The position numbers were made by a program, and so were the translations under genes. Below, one piece after another: positions 7,870 to 15,031 of a DNA stretch of 33,962 nt. The notes below the pieces were generated by a model. The model searched no databases. It was not told where the DNA came from and worked only from the letters and a program-made list of their open reading frames with translations. The first letter of the stretch is position 1; each line of letters opens with the position of its first letter. The DNA comes from a virus. The stretch is from positions 1 to 33,962 of the IMG/VR virus record IMGVR_UViG_3300032053_000277; one strand, written 5' to 3'.

Positions 7870-8619
7870 ATGCCAAAAGACAAAGAAAACTCATTTTATA
7901 GTAAAAAACTTTCCGAAGAACACAAAAAGAAAATAGGTCTTGCTCATAAGAGTTATATGAAAAGATTAGGACTTACCTTCAAAGGGAAAGAAAATCCATT
8001 TTATGGAAAACATCATACCGAAGAAACCAAGAAAAAAATGAGTTTAGCAAAAACAGGCAAAAGACTTTCTAAGGAACATATTGAAAAATGTGCTCAAGGA
8101 CATAGGGGCTTAAAATATCCGCCTAAAAGCGAAGAGGCAAGACTTAAAATAGGCATAAAATCAAAAGGTCATAAGATGCCAGATGTAACCAGAAAGGCAT
8201 TGTTAAAATCCCGTTTAGGTATACCACTATCAGCAGAACACAGAGAGATAATGAAAAAGATAATGTTAGGCAATAAACATGGGCAAAAACCCAAAGGATA
8301 TGAATATAAAACTCCTATTATGAAAAATATAAGAAATTCTATTAGGAATCAACAATGGAGACAGAATATTTTTATTAGAGACAATTTTACTTGTCAAAAG
8401 TGTAGAATAAAAAGCGGATGCGGTCATAAAGTTAGTTTTGAAGCACATCATATTACATCTTTCAAAAGTCTATTAGAAGAAGCCAAAAAATATATGCCAT
8501 TATTCTCTCTTTATGAAGCCGCAATGTTATATTCCCCGTTATGGGATATTAATAATGGTATAACTCTTTGTGATAAATGTCATGATTTAACCAGAATGGT
8601 TAAGAAGGAGAAATTATGA
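7870..8619 (+). CDS. NUMOD3/HNH homing endonuclease splitting the protease gene
   Basis: A 249-aa protein with several NUMOD3 DNA-binding repeats in the N-terminal two thirds (KLSEEHKKKIGLAHKS, TEETKKKMSLAKTGK, SEEARLKIGIKSKG, SAEHREIM), each a S/T-x-E-x4-K-I/M type helix. The C-terminal HNH domain has C175-x2-C178, AHHI (H193, H194) and a final NNGITLCDKCHDL. The gene is strikingly A+T-rich against its G+C-richer neighbours. It begins 4 nt after the stop of the protease fragment and ends in ATGA overlap with the next fragment (8616-8619). It therefore fills the whole insertion and leaves no room for a group I ribozyme. It is probably a free-standing homing nuclease that spreads by cutting uninterrupted protease genes. 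Confidence 0.92.
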   Translation: MPKDKENSFYSKKLSEEHKKKIGLAHKSYMKRLGLTFKGKENPFYGKHHTEETKKKMSLAKTGKRLSKEHIEKCAQGHRGLKYPPKSEEARLKIGIKSKGHKMPDVTRKALLKSRLGIPLSAEHREIMKKIMLGNKHGQKPKGYEYKTPIMKNIRNSIRNQQWRQNIFIRDNFTCQKCRIKSGCGHKVSFEAHHITSFKSLLEEAKKYMPLFSLYEAAMLYSPLWDINNGITLCDKCHDLTRMVKKEKL

Positions 8620-9152
8620 GCGAAGAAAAAAAAGATGAAGGATATTTTATCCAGTCCCTCCGTTTTCCTAAGCCCGAATGGAATCTTGAGAAGGCGAAGA
8701 AGTGGGTGGCAGAGCATCCGGACATCGGCAAGTCCTTTGATGACAAGTTACCGGAAGTCGGTTATCTTGACGATAAAGGAAATGTTATAAAACTGGAATG
8801 GATTGACTGCGATGCCGAGGGCAATCCCATCAAGCAAGATGATAATAACAAGGTAAAAGTTGAAGTGGCAACCGAGTCTGAAGGATTGAAGGAAATGATT
8901 GTCCAGATTCTTAATAGCATTGAACACGTATCGGTCGAACAGAAGATGATTCTGGAAGAAGTAAAATCAATCGGGCTAATGAAGGATGTTATCAAGGAAA
9001 TACTGGCGAGACTGTCCACCAAGGATGCGGGGGATGTCGTTCCCGTGGCCGATTCCGGCGACAAGCCAAAAGATGAGGCCTCAGGCGGGAAGGGCGTGTT
9101 TTCCGTCATTCTTGACATGGGGAGCAAAACCAGCAAGAACCTTGAGAAATAG
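8616..9152 (+). CDS. C-terminal fragment of the split protease gene, re-initiated
   Basis: A 178-aa protein whose first 40 residues (GYFIQSLRFPKPEWNLEKAK, then KWVAEHPDIGKS) are the expected continuation of the protease C-terminal region that stops at 7865. It has its own start in ATGA overlap with the HNH gene and a ribosome site (AAGGAG, 8606-8611). The remainder is acidic and coiled-coil-like (about residues 75-135), ending in a Gly/Lys-rich tail. That region could act as an internal scaffold, as scaffold-like segments fused to HK97-type proteases do. The fragment is in the same reading frame as the upstream fragment. Whether the two halves associate is unknown. Confidence 0.75.
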   Translation: MSEEKKDEGYFIQSLRFPKPEWNLEKAKKWVAEHPDIGKSFDDKLPEVGYLDDKGNVIKLEWIDCDAEGNPIKQDDNNKVKVEVATESEGLKEMIVQILNSIEHVSVEQKMILEEVKSIGLMKDVIKEILARLSTKDAGDVVPVADSGDKPKDEASGGKGVFSVILDMGSKTSKNLEK

Positions 9153-9186
9153 ACAGATAGGGAAAAAGAAGGAGGAAATAGTAACC

Positions 9187-10359
9187 ATGGAACCAAAAGA
9201 GAAGGAAGCAATGGAAATGCTGACCAAGATAAACGGCGGCATTGACGGGTTGAAGGGCGACATCACCGGTGTTAAGGACCAGGTGGCGTCCCTTGACCAG
9301 CGCATCGTGGTAGTCGAGAGTTCAATGAAGTCCCGGATACCATCGGTGCCCGGCGTGGACGGGGGCAAGGAAAAGTTCTCGTTCCAGAAGTTCTTCAACG
9401 CCATAGCGATAAAGGACTGGACCGACGCCGGCTACGAGAAGTCGGTTTGTGACGCGACCAAGAAGGTAATGACTGTCGGCGCTCCCACGGCTGGCGGATA
9501 CCTCGTTCCGCCAGAGGCAATGACGGAACTAATTCCCCTGCTCCGTGCCAAGAGCGTCTGCAGGGAACTCGGGGCCACCGCACTGGACGGCCTGACCGGT
9601 TCCCCGGTAACCATTCCGAAGCAGACGGGCGGGGCGACCGGCTACTGGGTAGCTGAGAATGCCGCAGTAACCCCAAGCGACCTTGCCACCGGGCAACTTT
9701 CGCTTACTCCCCGGACAGGAGGCGCATTGTGCGTGATGTCCAACCGGCTATTAAGGATGAGCAATCCCACGATTGAGAGTGTTGTCAGGAACGACATAGC
9801 CAAGACCCTTGCCAACCTTCAGGACCTCGCGGCACTGAGGGGGACTGGGACGGACCAGCCCACCGGCATAGCCAACACTGCCAACATCAATACCAAGGTG
9901 CTCGGAGCGGCCGGCGCCATTCCCACCATTGACGACATCGAGGCGATGCTGTTGGAGATTGAGGTGGACAATGCAGAGGCCGAGACTATGGGCATAGCGG
10001 TTAATCCGAGGATTTGGAGTGTTTTCCGCAGGATTAAAGACCTGGATGGGAAACCACTGCTCGTGATTGACATAGCATCGCCGTTTAAGGGGACGATATT
10101 CGGGATGGCAGTCAGAAAGACCACCCAGATACCGGTCAACCTGTCCAAGGGCGGCTCCACCAACCTGTCGGAAATCTACCTGGGCAACTGGGCCGACCTG
10201 GTAATCGCCACATGGGGTGGTATGGAGGTCATGGCCTCCCAGGAGACAAGCGACGCGTTTGCCAAGAACAACACCTGGATTCGCATCCTGCAGGATATCG
10301 ATGTCGGGCTGAGACACCCCGAGTCGTTCTGCCTGTGTGCTGATGCCAAGATTGCGTAG
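9187..10359 (+). CDS. Major capsid protein, HK97 fold
   Basis: A 390-aa shell protein. The N-terminal about 50 residues form a coiled-coil-like delta domain (MLTKINGGIDGLKGDITGVK region) likely removed by the maturation protease. The HK97 body begins around GAPTAGGYLVPPEAMTELIP and continues through the SPVTIPKQTGG segment, an N-arm/E-loop-like stretch and RGTGTDQPTGIAN. I chose ATG 9187 because a ribosome site (AAGGAGGAA, 9170-9178) precedes it; an upstream in-frame ATG at 8986 lies deep inside the preceding gene and encodes implausible sequence. It follows the protease genes in the usual order. A terminator-like hairpin follows. Confidence 0.93.
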   Translation: MEPKEKEAMEMLTKINGGIDGLKGDITGVKDQVASLDQRIVVVESSMKSRIPSVPGVDGGKEKFSFQKFFNAIAIKDWTDAGYEKSVCDATKKVMTVGAPTAGGYLVPPEAMTELIPLLRAKSVCRELGATALDGLTGSPVTIPKQTGGATGYWVAENAAVTPSDLATGQLSLTPRTGGALCVMSNRLLRMSNPTIESVVRNDIAKTLANLQDLAALRGTGTDQPTGIANTANINTKVLGAAGAIPTIDDIEAMLLEIEVDNAEAETMGIAVNPRIWSVFRRIKDLDGKPLLVIDIASPFKGTIFGMAVRKTTQIPVNLSKGGSTNLSEIYLGNWADLVIATWGGMEVMASQETSDAFAKNNTWIRILQDIDVGLRHPESFCLCADAKIA

Positions 10360-10374
10360 TTTGTATTTTAGGCG

Positions 10375-10416
10375 GGGGCGGGTAGTCAGATATCCGCCCC
10401 TTCCTTTGTTATTATT
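10375..10416 (+). terminator. Hairpin with weak T-tract after the capsid gene
   Basis: GGGGCGG (10375-10381) pairs with CCGCCCC (10394-10400) around a 12-nt loop, followed by TTCCTTTGTTATTATT. The T-tract is broken, so partial termination is more likely than full. This would keep capsid mRNA high relative to downstream genes. Confidence 0.5.
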
Positions 10417-10442
10417 AACGGGGCAAGAAAGGAGAAAATGGT

Positions 10443-10727
10443 ATGCCTAAATACGTGGTAAGGAAGGGTTATGTGTTTTTCCTCGGGGAGGGCGACAAGA
10501 CGGTTACCAAGAGGGCAGGGGAAATCATAGAGGTGACCGCCGACAAAATCAGGGGGCAGGACTGGAAGGTTGAGGAGGTCAAGGAAACCGCACCAGCACC
10601 GAAACCGGAGCCGACCCCGGCACCGGCCAAGGCGGTGGATGCGCCACCGGTTGACAAGGCGGTTAAGACGCCACCGGCCAATAAGTCAATAAGTAACTCT
10701 GCGGCGAAGAAGTCCGGCAAGAAGTAA
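10443..10727 (+). CDS. Small head-associated protein with Pro/Ala-rich tail
   Basis: A 94-aa protein immediately after the capsid gene, ribosome site AAAGGAGAA. Residues 1-40 look like a small beta-rich domain (YVVRKGYVFFLGEGDK); from about residue 46 the chain becomes a low-complexity Pro/Ala/Lys linker ending in KKSGKK. Proteins of this size and position are often head-fibre or decoration components or connector accessories, but I cannot assign a family. The charged, disordered tail suggests a flexible extension from the virion surface or a DNA-contacting tail. Confidence 0.7.
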   Translation: MPKYVVRKGYVFFLGEGDKTVTKRAGEIIEVTADKIRGQDWKVEEVKETAPAPKPEPTPAPAKAVDAPPVDKAVKTPPANKSISNSAAKKSGKK

Positions 10728-10741
10728 TTGCTGTTAGGGAC

Positions 10742-10773
10742 TTCCGCCGATAGCGGGCCTTGTGCCCGCGGAA
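10742..10773 (+). other. Compact hairpin in the gap before the connector gene
   Basis: GCGGGC (10753-10758) and GCCCGC (10764-10769) form a perfect 6-bp stem with loop CTTGT. TTCCGC (10742-10747) can instead pair with GCGGAA (10768-10773). No T-tract follows, so it is not a typical terminator. It may be an mRNA processing or stability element upstream of the ribosome site at 10784. Confidence 0.35.
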
Positions 10774-10798
10774 TCATATATAAAAGGAGCAAGGCAAA

Positions 10799-11620
10799 AT
10801 GAACCTTACGAATATCTACCGGGTCAAGCAATACATGAAGTTCGGATTCACCAATATTGATGATGACCACATCTTCAACCAACTTGTCCAGTCGGTATCC
10901 AAGATGATTGAGAACTCGCCGCTATTTGACCGCTATGCGGAAAAAGTGGAGAGGACGGAGACTTTTGATACCGAGTATGGGCAGGAGATATTCCCGCTCA
11001 GGGGCGTGCCGGTTGACACCGCCCTGACGTTCAAGGTGTGGCACGATATAGCGAGGGACTACGGCGACACCGCCCTCCTTGACGCGGACAACTACTATAT
11101 TGAGGGGGCGACCGGAATTCTGAAGGTTGACAACTTCACGGTGGCCAAGGGGAAGGGCTCGCTCCGGGTGCAGTATACGGGCGGACTGTCCCCACACACC
11201 GACCGGTTGACCGGGACGATTGAGACGGTCAGTGGGACATTCACATCGGGCGAGTTCGTTGGTGGAAGCCTATCCGGTGCGAGGGGGAAACTGGTCGGGT
11301 CGATAACGACCGGCGACACCGCCATAACGATAGTCGTGATAAACGGTATATTCGAGGCGAACGAAACGATTACCGGAGAGACGTCGGCAAAGACCTGCAA
11401 ACTGAAGACGATTACCCAGACACCCCTGGTGATGTCGTATCCCGACCTGGCGATGGCCTGCGACATGCAGTGTGCATTCCAGTTCCAGAGGAAGACCGAG
11501 GTAGGGCTGAGGAGCGTAAGTGTGGAGGGTGGTTCCATAAATACGTATGAGCCGACGGAGTTTTTACCCGAAGTTCGAAGGGTTCTCAGTTCATACAGAA
11601 GGATAGGGAGTATCGGATAG
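10799..11620 (+). CDS. Head-tail connector (gp6-like adaptor) with an inserted beta-rich domain
   Basis: A 273-aa protein. The N-terminal half is typical of the phage head-tail connector family that docks under the portal: helical start (VKQYMKFGFTN, DDDHIFNQLVQSVSKMIEN), then FPLRGVPVDT, the ILKVDNF strand and RVQYTGGLS. The C-terminal helices resume at PDLAMACDMQCAFQFQRK and finish with LPEVRRVLSSYRR. Between them, residues about 140-205, is an inserted Gly/Thr-rich segment of repeating G-x-F-x-x-G-E-x-V-x-G-x-x-S-G-A type, common as a beta-solenoid-like motif in other virion proteins. Without it the protein would have the usual size of about 200 aa. Confidence 0.75.
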   Translation: MNLTNIYRVKQYMKFGFTNIDDDHIFNQLVQSVSKMIENSPLFDRYAEKVERTETFDTEYGQEIFPLRGVPVDTALTFKVWHDIARDYGDTALLDADNYYIEGATGILKVDNFTVAKGKGSLRVQYTGGLSPHTDRLTGTIETVSGTFTSGEFVGGSLSGARGKLVGSITTGDTAITIVVINGIFEANETITGETSAKTCKLKTITQTPLVMSYPDLAMACDMQCAFQFQRKTEVGLRSVSVEGGSINTYEPTEFLPEVRRVLSSYRRIGSIG

Positions 11621-11621
11621 G

Positions 11622-12218
11622 ATGTCAATCGAGATACGTTTGGATTTGGAGGGTTTTAATAATGCTATTTCTGCTTTCCCCGGAAAACTTCTCGTTGAGA
11701 TGCGGAAGTCATTCCGGCAGGTGGGGGAGGATTTCATTGCCAAGATACAAAAGACGCTGGTCAGGGGGCACCTGAGGATAACCGGCGACTTAGCGAGGTC
11801 GTTCGGGAGGGTGGTGTTCGGGGAAAATCTCGAAGCATTGACATTGAGTATTTATTCGGGCAGCAAGTATGCGAGGATACACGAGAAGGGCGGGATAATA
11901 AAAGCCAAGCCAGGTAAGGCATTGGCCATCCCGCTTGACGCGGCGAAGACGGCGGGTGGAGCAAGTAGATATAAATCACCAAAAGAAATTCCCGACTTGG
12001 TTATGATTAAGAGGCCAGGAAGACCTCCATTACTCGTCAAACAGGTATCCAAGGGACGAGGTATGAATCGGAGAATAATGGGTATCCCAATGTTCGTCTT
12101 AGTTAAGTCGGTAATGATAAAACCTCAACTCGGAATGTTTGACTTGTGGGAAAAAGAGGCAAGCAATACCGCCACCATAATAAACGACGGGATTTCTGAA
12201 GTTGTAAAACGATTTTAA
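11622..12218 (+). CDS. Neck/tail-completion protein, HK97 gp10-like
   Basis: A 198-aa protein starting 1 nt after the previous stop. The N-terminal FNNAISAFPGKLLVEMRKSF, then LRITGDLARSF, and the pattern SGSKYARIHEKGGII (residues about 78-92) are hallmarks of the HK97 gp10 / neck family, which sits between connector and tail terminator. The middle part has a Lys/Arg/Pro-rich loop (KRPGRPPLLVKQVSKGRGMN), longer than in most members. No membrane segment is seen. The position after the connector supports the call. Confidence 0.75.
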   Translation: MSIEIRLDLEGFNNAISAFPGKLLVEMRKSFRQVGEDFIAKIQKTLVRGHLRITGDLARSFGRVVFGENLEALTLSIYSGSKYARIHEKGGIIKAKPGKALAIPLDAAKTAGGASRYKSPKEIPDLVMIKRPGRPPLLVKQVSKGRGMNRRIMGIPMFVLVKSVMIKPQLGMFDLWEKEASNTATIINDGISEVVKRF

Positions 12219-12227
12219 GGAGGAACT

Positions 12228-12725
12228 ATGAACGAGAAAATCAAGATTAGGGGAACGGGTTTTGCAGTCCTGACCAATATCAAGACGGGCGAGAAGAGAA
12301 TCATACCATTAAAGAACATAGTCACGAACGACGGGGACAGGTATTACGCCACCAAGGGCGCGGGCGAGTCCGCATACTTCACGGTGGGCGGTATGAGGCT
12401 GGGGACGGGTGTGGATGCGCCAGTGAAGGCCGACACGGACGTTGAGACGTTCCTTGCCGGTTCGGGCAAGGTCATTTACGCCACCTATCCCAAAACGAAC
12501 GATACCGACCCGGACAACACGGGGGCGGCGGTGGATAGTGTTAGTTGGTGCGTATCCTATGCCGCGGGGGAGGCGACCGGCGATAATATTTCCGAGTTGG
12601 CCATTGTGGATAACATAGTTACCCCGACCAAGGCACTGAACCATGCACTGTTTGCGGCGCCATTCAATAAGACGGCGGCCGATACCCTGAAGGTGTTCGT
12701 TAACCATAACTTATTGGGGACATAA
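12228..12725 (+). CDS. Virion-type structural protein of unknown role (165 aa)
   Basis: Ribosome site AAGGAGG at 12218-12224. The protein is beta-rich and Thr/Ala/Gly-rich, with a KNIVTNDGDRYYA opening and MRLGTGVDAPVKADTDVETF. This pattern (loss-of-turn VTNDG, then a GTG..AP..-TDT segment) is common in small phage structural proteins encoded between the connectors and the tail, some of which are tail-fibre or decoration components. No catalytic motif is seen. I cannot assign a precise role. Confidence 0.6.
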   Translation: MNEKIKIRGTGFAVLTNIKTGEKRIIPLKNIVTNDGDRYYATKGAGESAYFTVGGMRLGTGVDAPVKADTDVETFLAGSGKVIYATYPKTNDTDPDNTGAAVDSVSWCVSYAAGEATGDNISELAIVDNIVTPTKALNHALFAAPFNKTAADTLKVFVNHNLLGT

Positions 12726-12728
12726 CTG

Positions 12729-12968
12729 ATGGCAAAGACAGTAGGGGAAATCTGGACTCAGTATAGGCAACTGGACATCGGACTGATTGCGCAGAACGAG
12801 TCCGGCAGTTTGGGTGAGGACGAGTTCATCCGCCTGCACCTTCTCTGCTGGCTGAGGTGCGAACAGGAACTGATAGCGGGGGACTACCGGATGGACTATG
12901 CCGTAGACACGACCGGCAGGATGCGGTCTCAGGAGATACGGGAAAACATAGGCAGGCTGGAAGGATAA
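12729..12968 (+). CDS. Hypothetical protein, 79 aa
   Basis: Begins 3 nt after the preceding stop and ends 1 nt before the next start, so it is packed in the operon. The protein is charged and helical with two cysteines (HLLCWLRCEQELIAG) and no membrane segment or known motif. Its ribosome site is weak (GGGGACATAACTG), which suggests coupling to the upstream gene. It may be a chaperone or an assembly factor for the large neighbouring virion protein, but nothing in the sequence proves that. Confidence 0.55.
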   Translation: MAKTVGEIWTQYRQLDIGLIAQNESGSLGEDEFIRLHLLCWLRCEQELIAGDYRMDYAVDTTGRMRSQEIRENIGRLEG

Positions 12969-12969
12969 T

Positions 12970-14673
12970 ATGCTGGAACTTGCGGAAAAGAGGAAAGAGA
13001 ATAGCAAGACCTACGACCTTGGCGGGGGTAGGTTTGCCACCGATATTCACAAGGGTTCAGTCCACTACAAGGATGACTATGCGGATGGTGAGGAACAGTG
13101 GAAGGACATCAATACTACCATCAATGAAGTGGACGGGGCATTAACTGTAAGCAATGCCCCCTATAACCTCACTATTTACAATGACCGGATAGGGTTCAGG
13201 ATTGATTCCAAGATAGCGGGCTGGATTGAGATTGAGGTTAAAGGAAATCCTAACTTATCAAATAGAACCGTAAATGGCAACCGCATTACTTATATCAATG
13301 CCTTTGACGATATAGACATTATCATTGAGGCGAGGAATGAAGGGGCGGCAATCCTGAAGAAAATCAAGGTGAAGGTATCAAAGAAAATCAGGTATAAGAT
13401 TAAACAGAACAAGGGGGCGAGGCACCATAATGTTCAGGAGTTCCTAAACTGCACCGATGCAGAAGGCAATCAGGTTGAGGCATCGCAGGTCAGGGTGCTG
13501 GTGGATGAGAATGGCGATACCGAGACGCACGAACGGGTGGAGGACATAAAGGACAAGAAGATTGACGGGACTGAGCCAGTATATCCCGTTACGGTAGATG
13601 TAATTATAAACCCGCAGGTATCGGCAGGCACGGATGACGGGATGGGTTGTTCGGCCACTGGTTTTTGGTATCTGACTCTTGCCTATCTATACCTTGGAAG
13701 CCTGTTAGGAAATGAATACGGCACCGCCATCCGTTTTGCTCACGTAAATGTCCCGAAGGATGCAGTAATAGATGTGGCGTATCTTGCCTTCAACGCCTAT
13801 GGGAGCAATTCAGGGGTTACTTGCAGAGAATATTTCTATGTTGAAGACCAGGACAATCCTGTTACCTATTCCACCCTCGTTAATTTCATGGGCAGGGCTT
13901 GGTCCGACATAAGTGTAGCGTGGGATCCCGTTCCGGGCTGGGTGGAAGGCTACCCATACGTTACTCCATCTATAGTCTCACTGGTGCAGAGGATAGTCAA
14001 CAGGGCAGGCTGGGTAGCCAATAATGCGATGTCATTTGCGGGGGTATCCATTGGTTCTGGTAGCAATGCCTACCGTAGACCTTGGAGTTATAACGGTGCA
14101 TCTTGGTTAGCCCCGATACTGCATATTGAATATACCTATGGTGTTGCCATCGTCAAGGTGGTCAATGAGACGGAAGGGGTGGTTGACACGTCAGTGAGCA
14201 AACTGTTTCGGGCACTCGTGAAGGTGGTGAACGAGACGGCCGGACTGATCGAGTCGGTTGTTAGTAAGATGGGACTGGTCAGGGTAGTTAACGAGACGGA
14301 GGGGATAGGCGAGGAGATAGTCGCCGTGGGCGGGACGCCGATATTTGACCTCGTTCCCGAGTTTGAGTATGTCCAGAGGCACAGTTATTCCGTCTTGAAG
14401 TCGTCGTTCACGGACGGGGCGGTGATGAGGCGGGCGGTCCACGACAGGCGGATGAGGGAGTTTGACCTGCGGTGGAAGAATGCCACCAGGACGGAGAGGG
14501 ACAGGCTGGTGTGGCTATATAAGAACAGGCGGGGTAGGGCGGGCATAATGTTCTACGTCCCCGTAGACGAGTCATCCGAGATTAAGGTCAGGTTTTCCGA
14601 GGACAGCCTGAGCATTCCCAAGAAACAGCACGGAAACTACGAGATGTCCGTGAAACTTATAGAGGTATTGTAA
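12970..14673 (+). CDS. Large virion protein: DNRLRE/CBM-like sugar-binding domain plus gpM-like tail domain
   Basis: A 567-aa protein with several parts. Residues about 1-185 are a beta-rich region (YDLGGGRFATDIHKGSVHYK). Residues about 195-395 resemble the DNRLRE/CBM-type beta-sandwich: IRFAHVNVPKDAVIDVAYLA, then CREYFYVED, VAWDPVPGW and VQRIVNRAGWVANNAMSF, a pattern seen in secreted carbohydrate-binding proteins. Residues about 390-452 hold three short repeats centred on V(K/R)VVNET(E/A)G. The last about 110 residues (from FDLVPEFEY) resemble the small tail protein encoded at 24143, sharing R-F/EFD, T-ERD-L, FY-P-DE, IK and S-SIPKK-type positions. It may be a virion fibre or baseplate-associated adhesin. 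It lies just upstream of the glycosyltransferase cassette. Confidence 0.65.
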   Translation: MLELAEKRKENSKTYDLGGGRFATDIHKGSVHYKDDYADGEEQWKDINTTINEVDGALTVSNAPYNLTIYNDRIGFRIDSKIAGWIEIEVKGNPNLSNRTVNGNRITYINAFDDIDIIIEARNEGAAILKKIKVKVSKKIRYKIKQNKGARHHNVQEFLNCTDAEGNQVEASQVRVLVDENGDTETHERVEDIKDKKIDGTEPVYPVTVDVIINPQVSAGTDDGMGCSATGFWYLTLAYLYLGSLLGNEYGTAIRFAHVNVPKDAVIDVAYLAFNAYGSNSGVTCREYFYVEDQDNPVTYSTLVNFMGRAWSDISVAWDPVPGWVEGYPYVTPSIVSLVQRIVNRAGWVANNAMSFAGVSIGSGSNAYRRPWSYNGASWLAPILHIEYTYGVAIVKVVNETEGVVDTSVSKLFRALVKVVNETAGLIESVVSKMGLVRVVNETEGIGEEIVAVGGTPIFDLVPEFEYVQRHSYSVLKSSFTDGAVMRRAVHDRRMREFDLRWKNATRTERDRLVWLYKNRRGRAGIMFYVPVDESSEIKVRFSEDSLSIPKKQHGNYEMSVKLIEVL

Positions 14674-14688
14674 AAAGGAGGATGGGAA

Positions 14689-15018
14689 ATGAAGTCGTAT
14701 AATATAGGCGATGTCCAGACGCTTCTGGACGCAGTGCTGGTAGTCGGGGCGGGCGAGTCGGTCAGGGTCCCGTATGCGATGGCCAATCATTCATGGGAAA
14801 TAAAGGTTACAGGCGAGCCGACAGTTTGTAGTGTGAAACTACAGGGCAGTCTTGACGATGTCAACTGGTATGACCTTGACACGTCGGCGACCACGACCGG
14901 GGAACTGAGGCACGTGGCGAACAAGGCGGCCAAGTATGTCAGGGGTAATGTCATCACCCTGACGGACACGGTCAGTCCGGTAGCGACGGTGACGGTAAGA
15001 TGGTTCCCGGCACAATAG
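14689..15018 (+). CDS. Small beta-sandwich virion/decoration-type protein (109 aa)
   Basis: Ribosome site AAAGGAGGA at 14675-14683. The protein is beta-rich, with VKLQGSLDDVNWYDLD in the middle. That 'LQGS.D..NWyDL' pattern is common in small phage surface/decoration proteins with an Ig- or discoidin-like fold. There is no signal peptide or membrane segment. It lies between the putative adhesin and the glycosyltransferase genes, so it is a candidate target or carrier for glycan attachment, though that is speculation. The end, VTVRWFPAQ, is a typical terminal strand. Confidence 0.6.
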   Translation: MKSYNIGDVQTLLDAVLVVGAGESVRVPYAMANHSWEIKVTGEPTVCSVKLQGSLDDVNWYDLDTSATTTGELRHVANKAAKYVRGNVITLTDTVSPVATVTVRWFPAQ

Positions 15019-15031
15019 AAGGGAGATAGAA

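Noticed and set aside
7866-8615. Group I intron around the HNH gene
   Set aside because: Almost every base of the insertion is coding, leaving no space for a ribozyme core. The downstream piece has its own start and ribosome site.
8986-9186. Longer start (ATG 8986) for the capsid gene
   Set aside because: It overlaps the preceding gene by 167 nt, encodes an unlikely basic/Pro-rich leader, and a ribosome site clearly supports ATG 9187.
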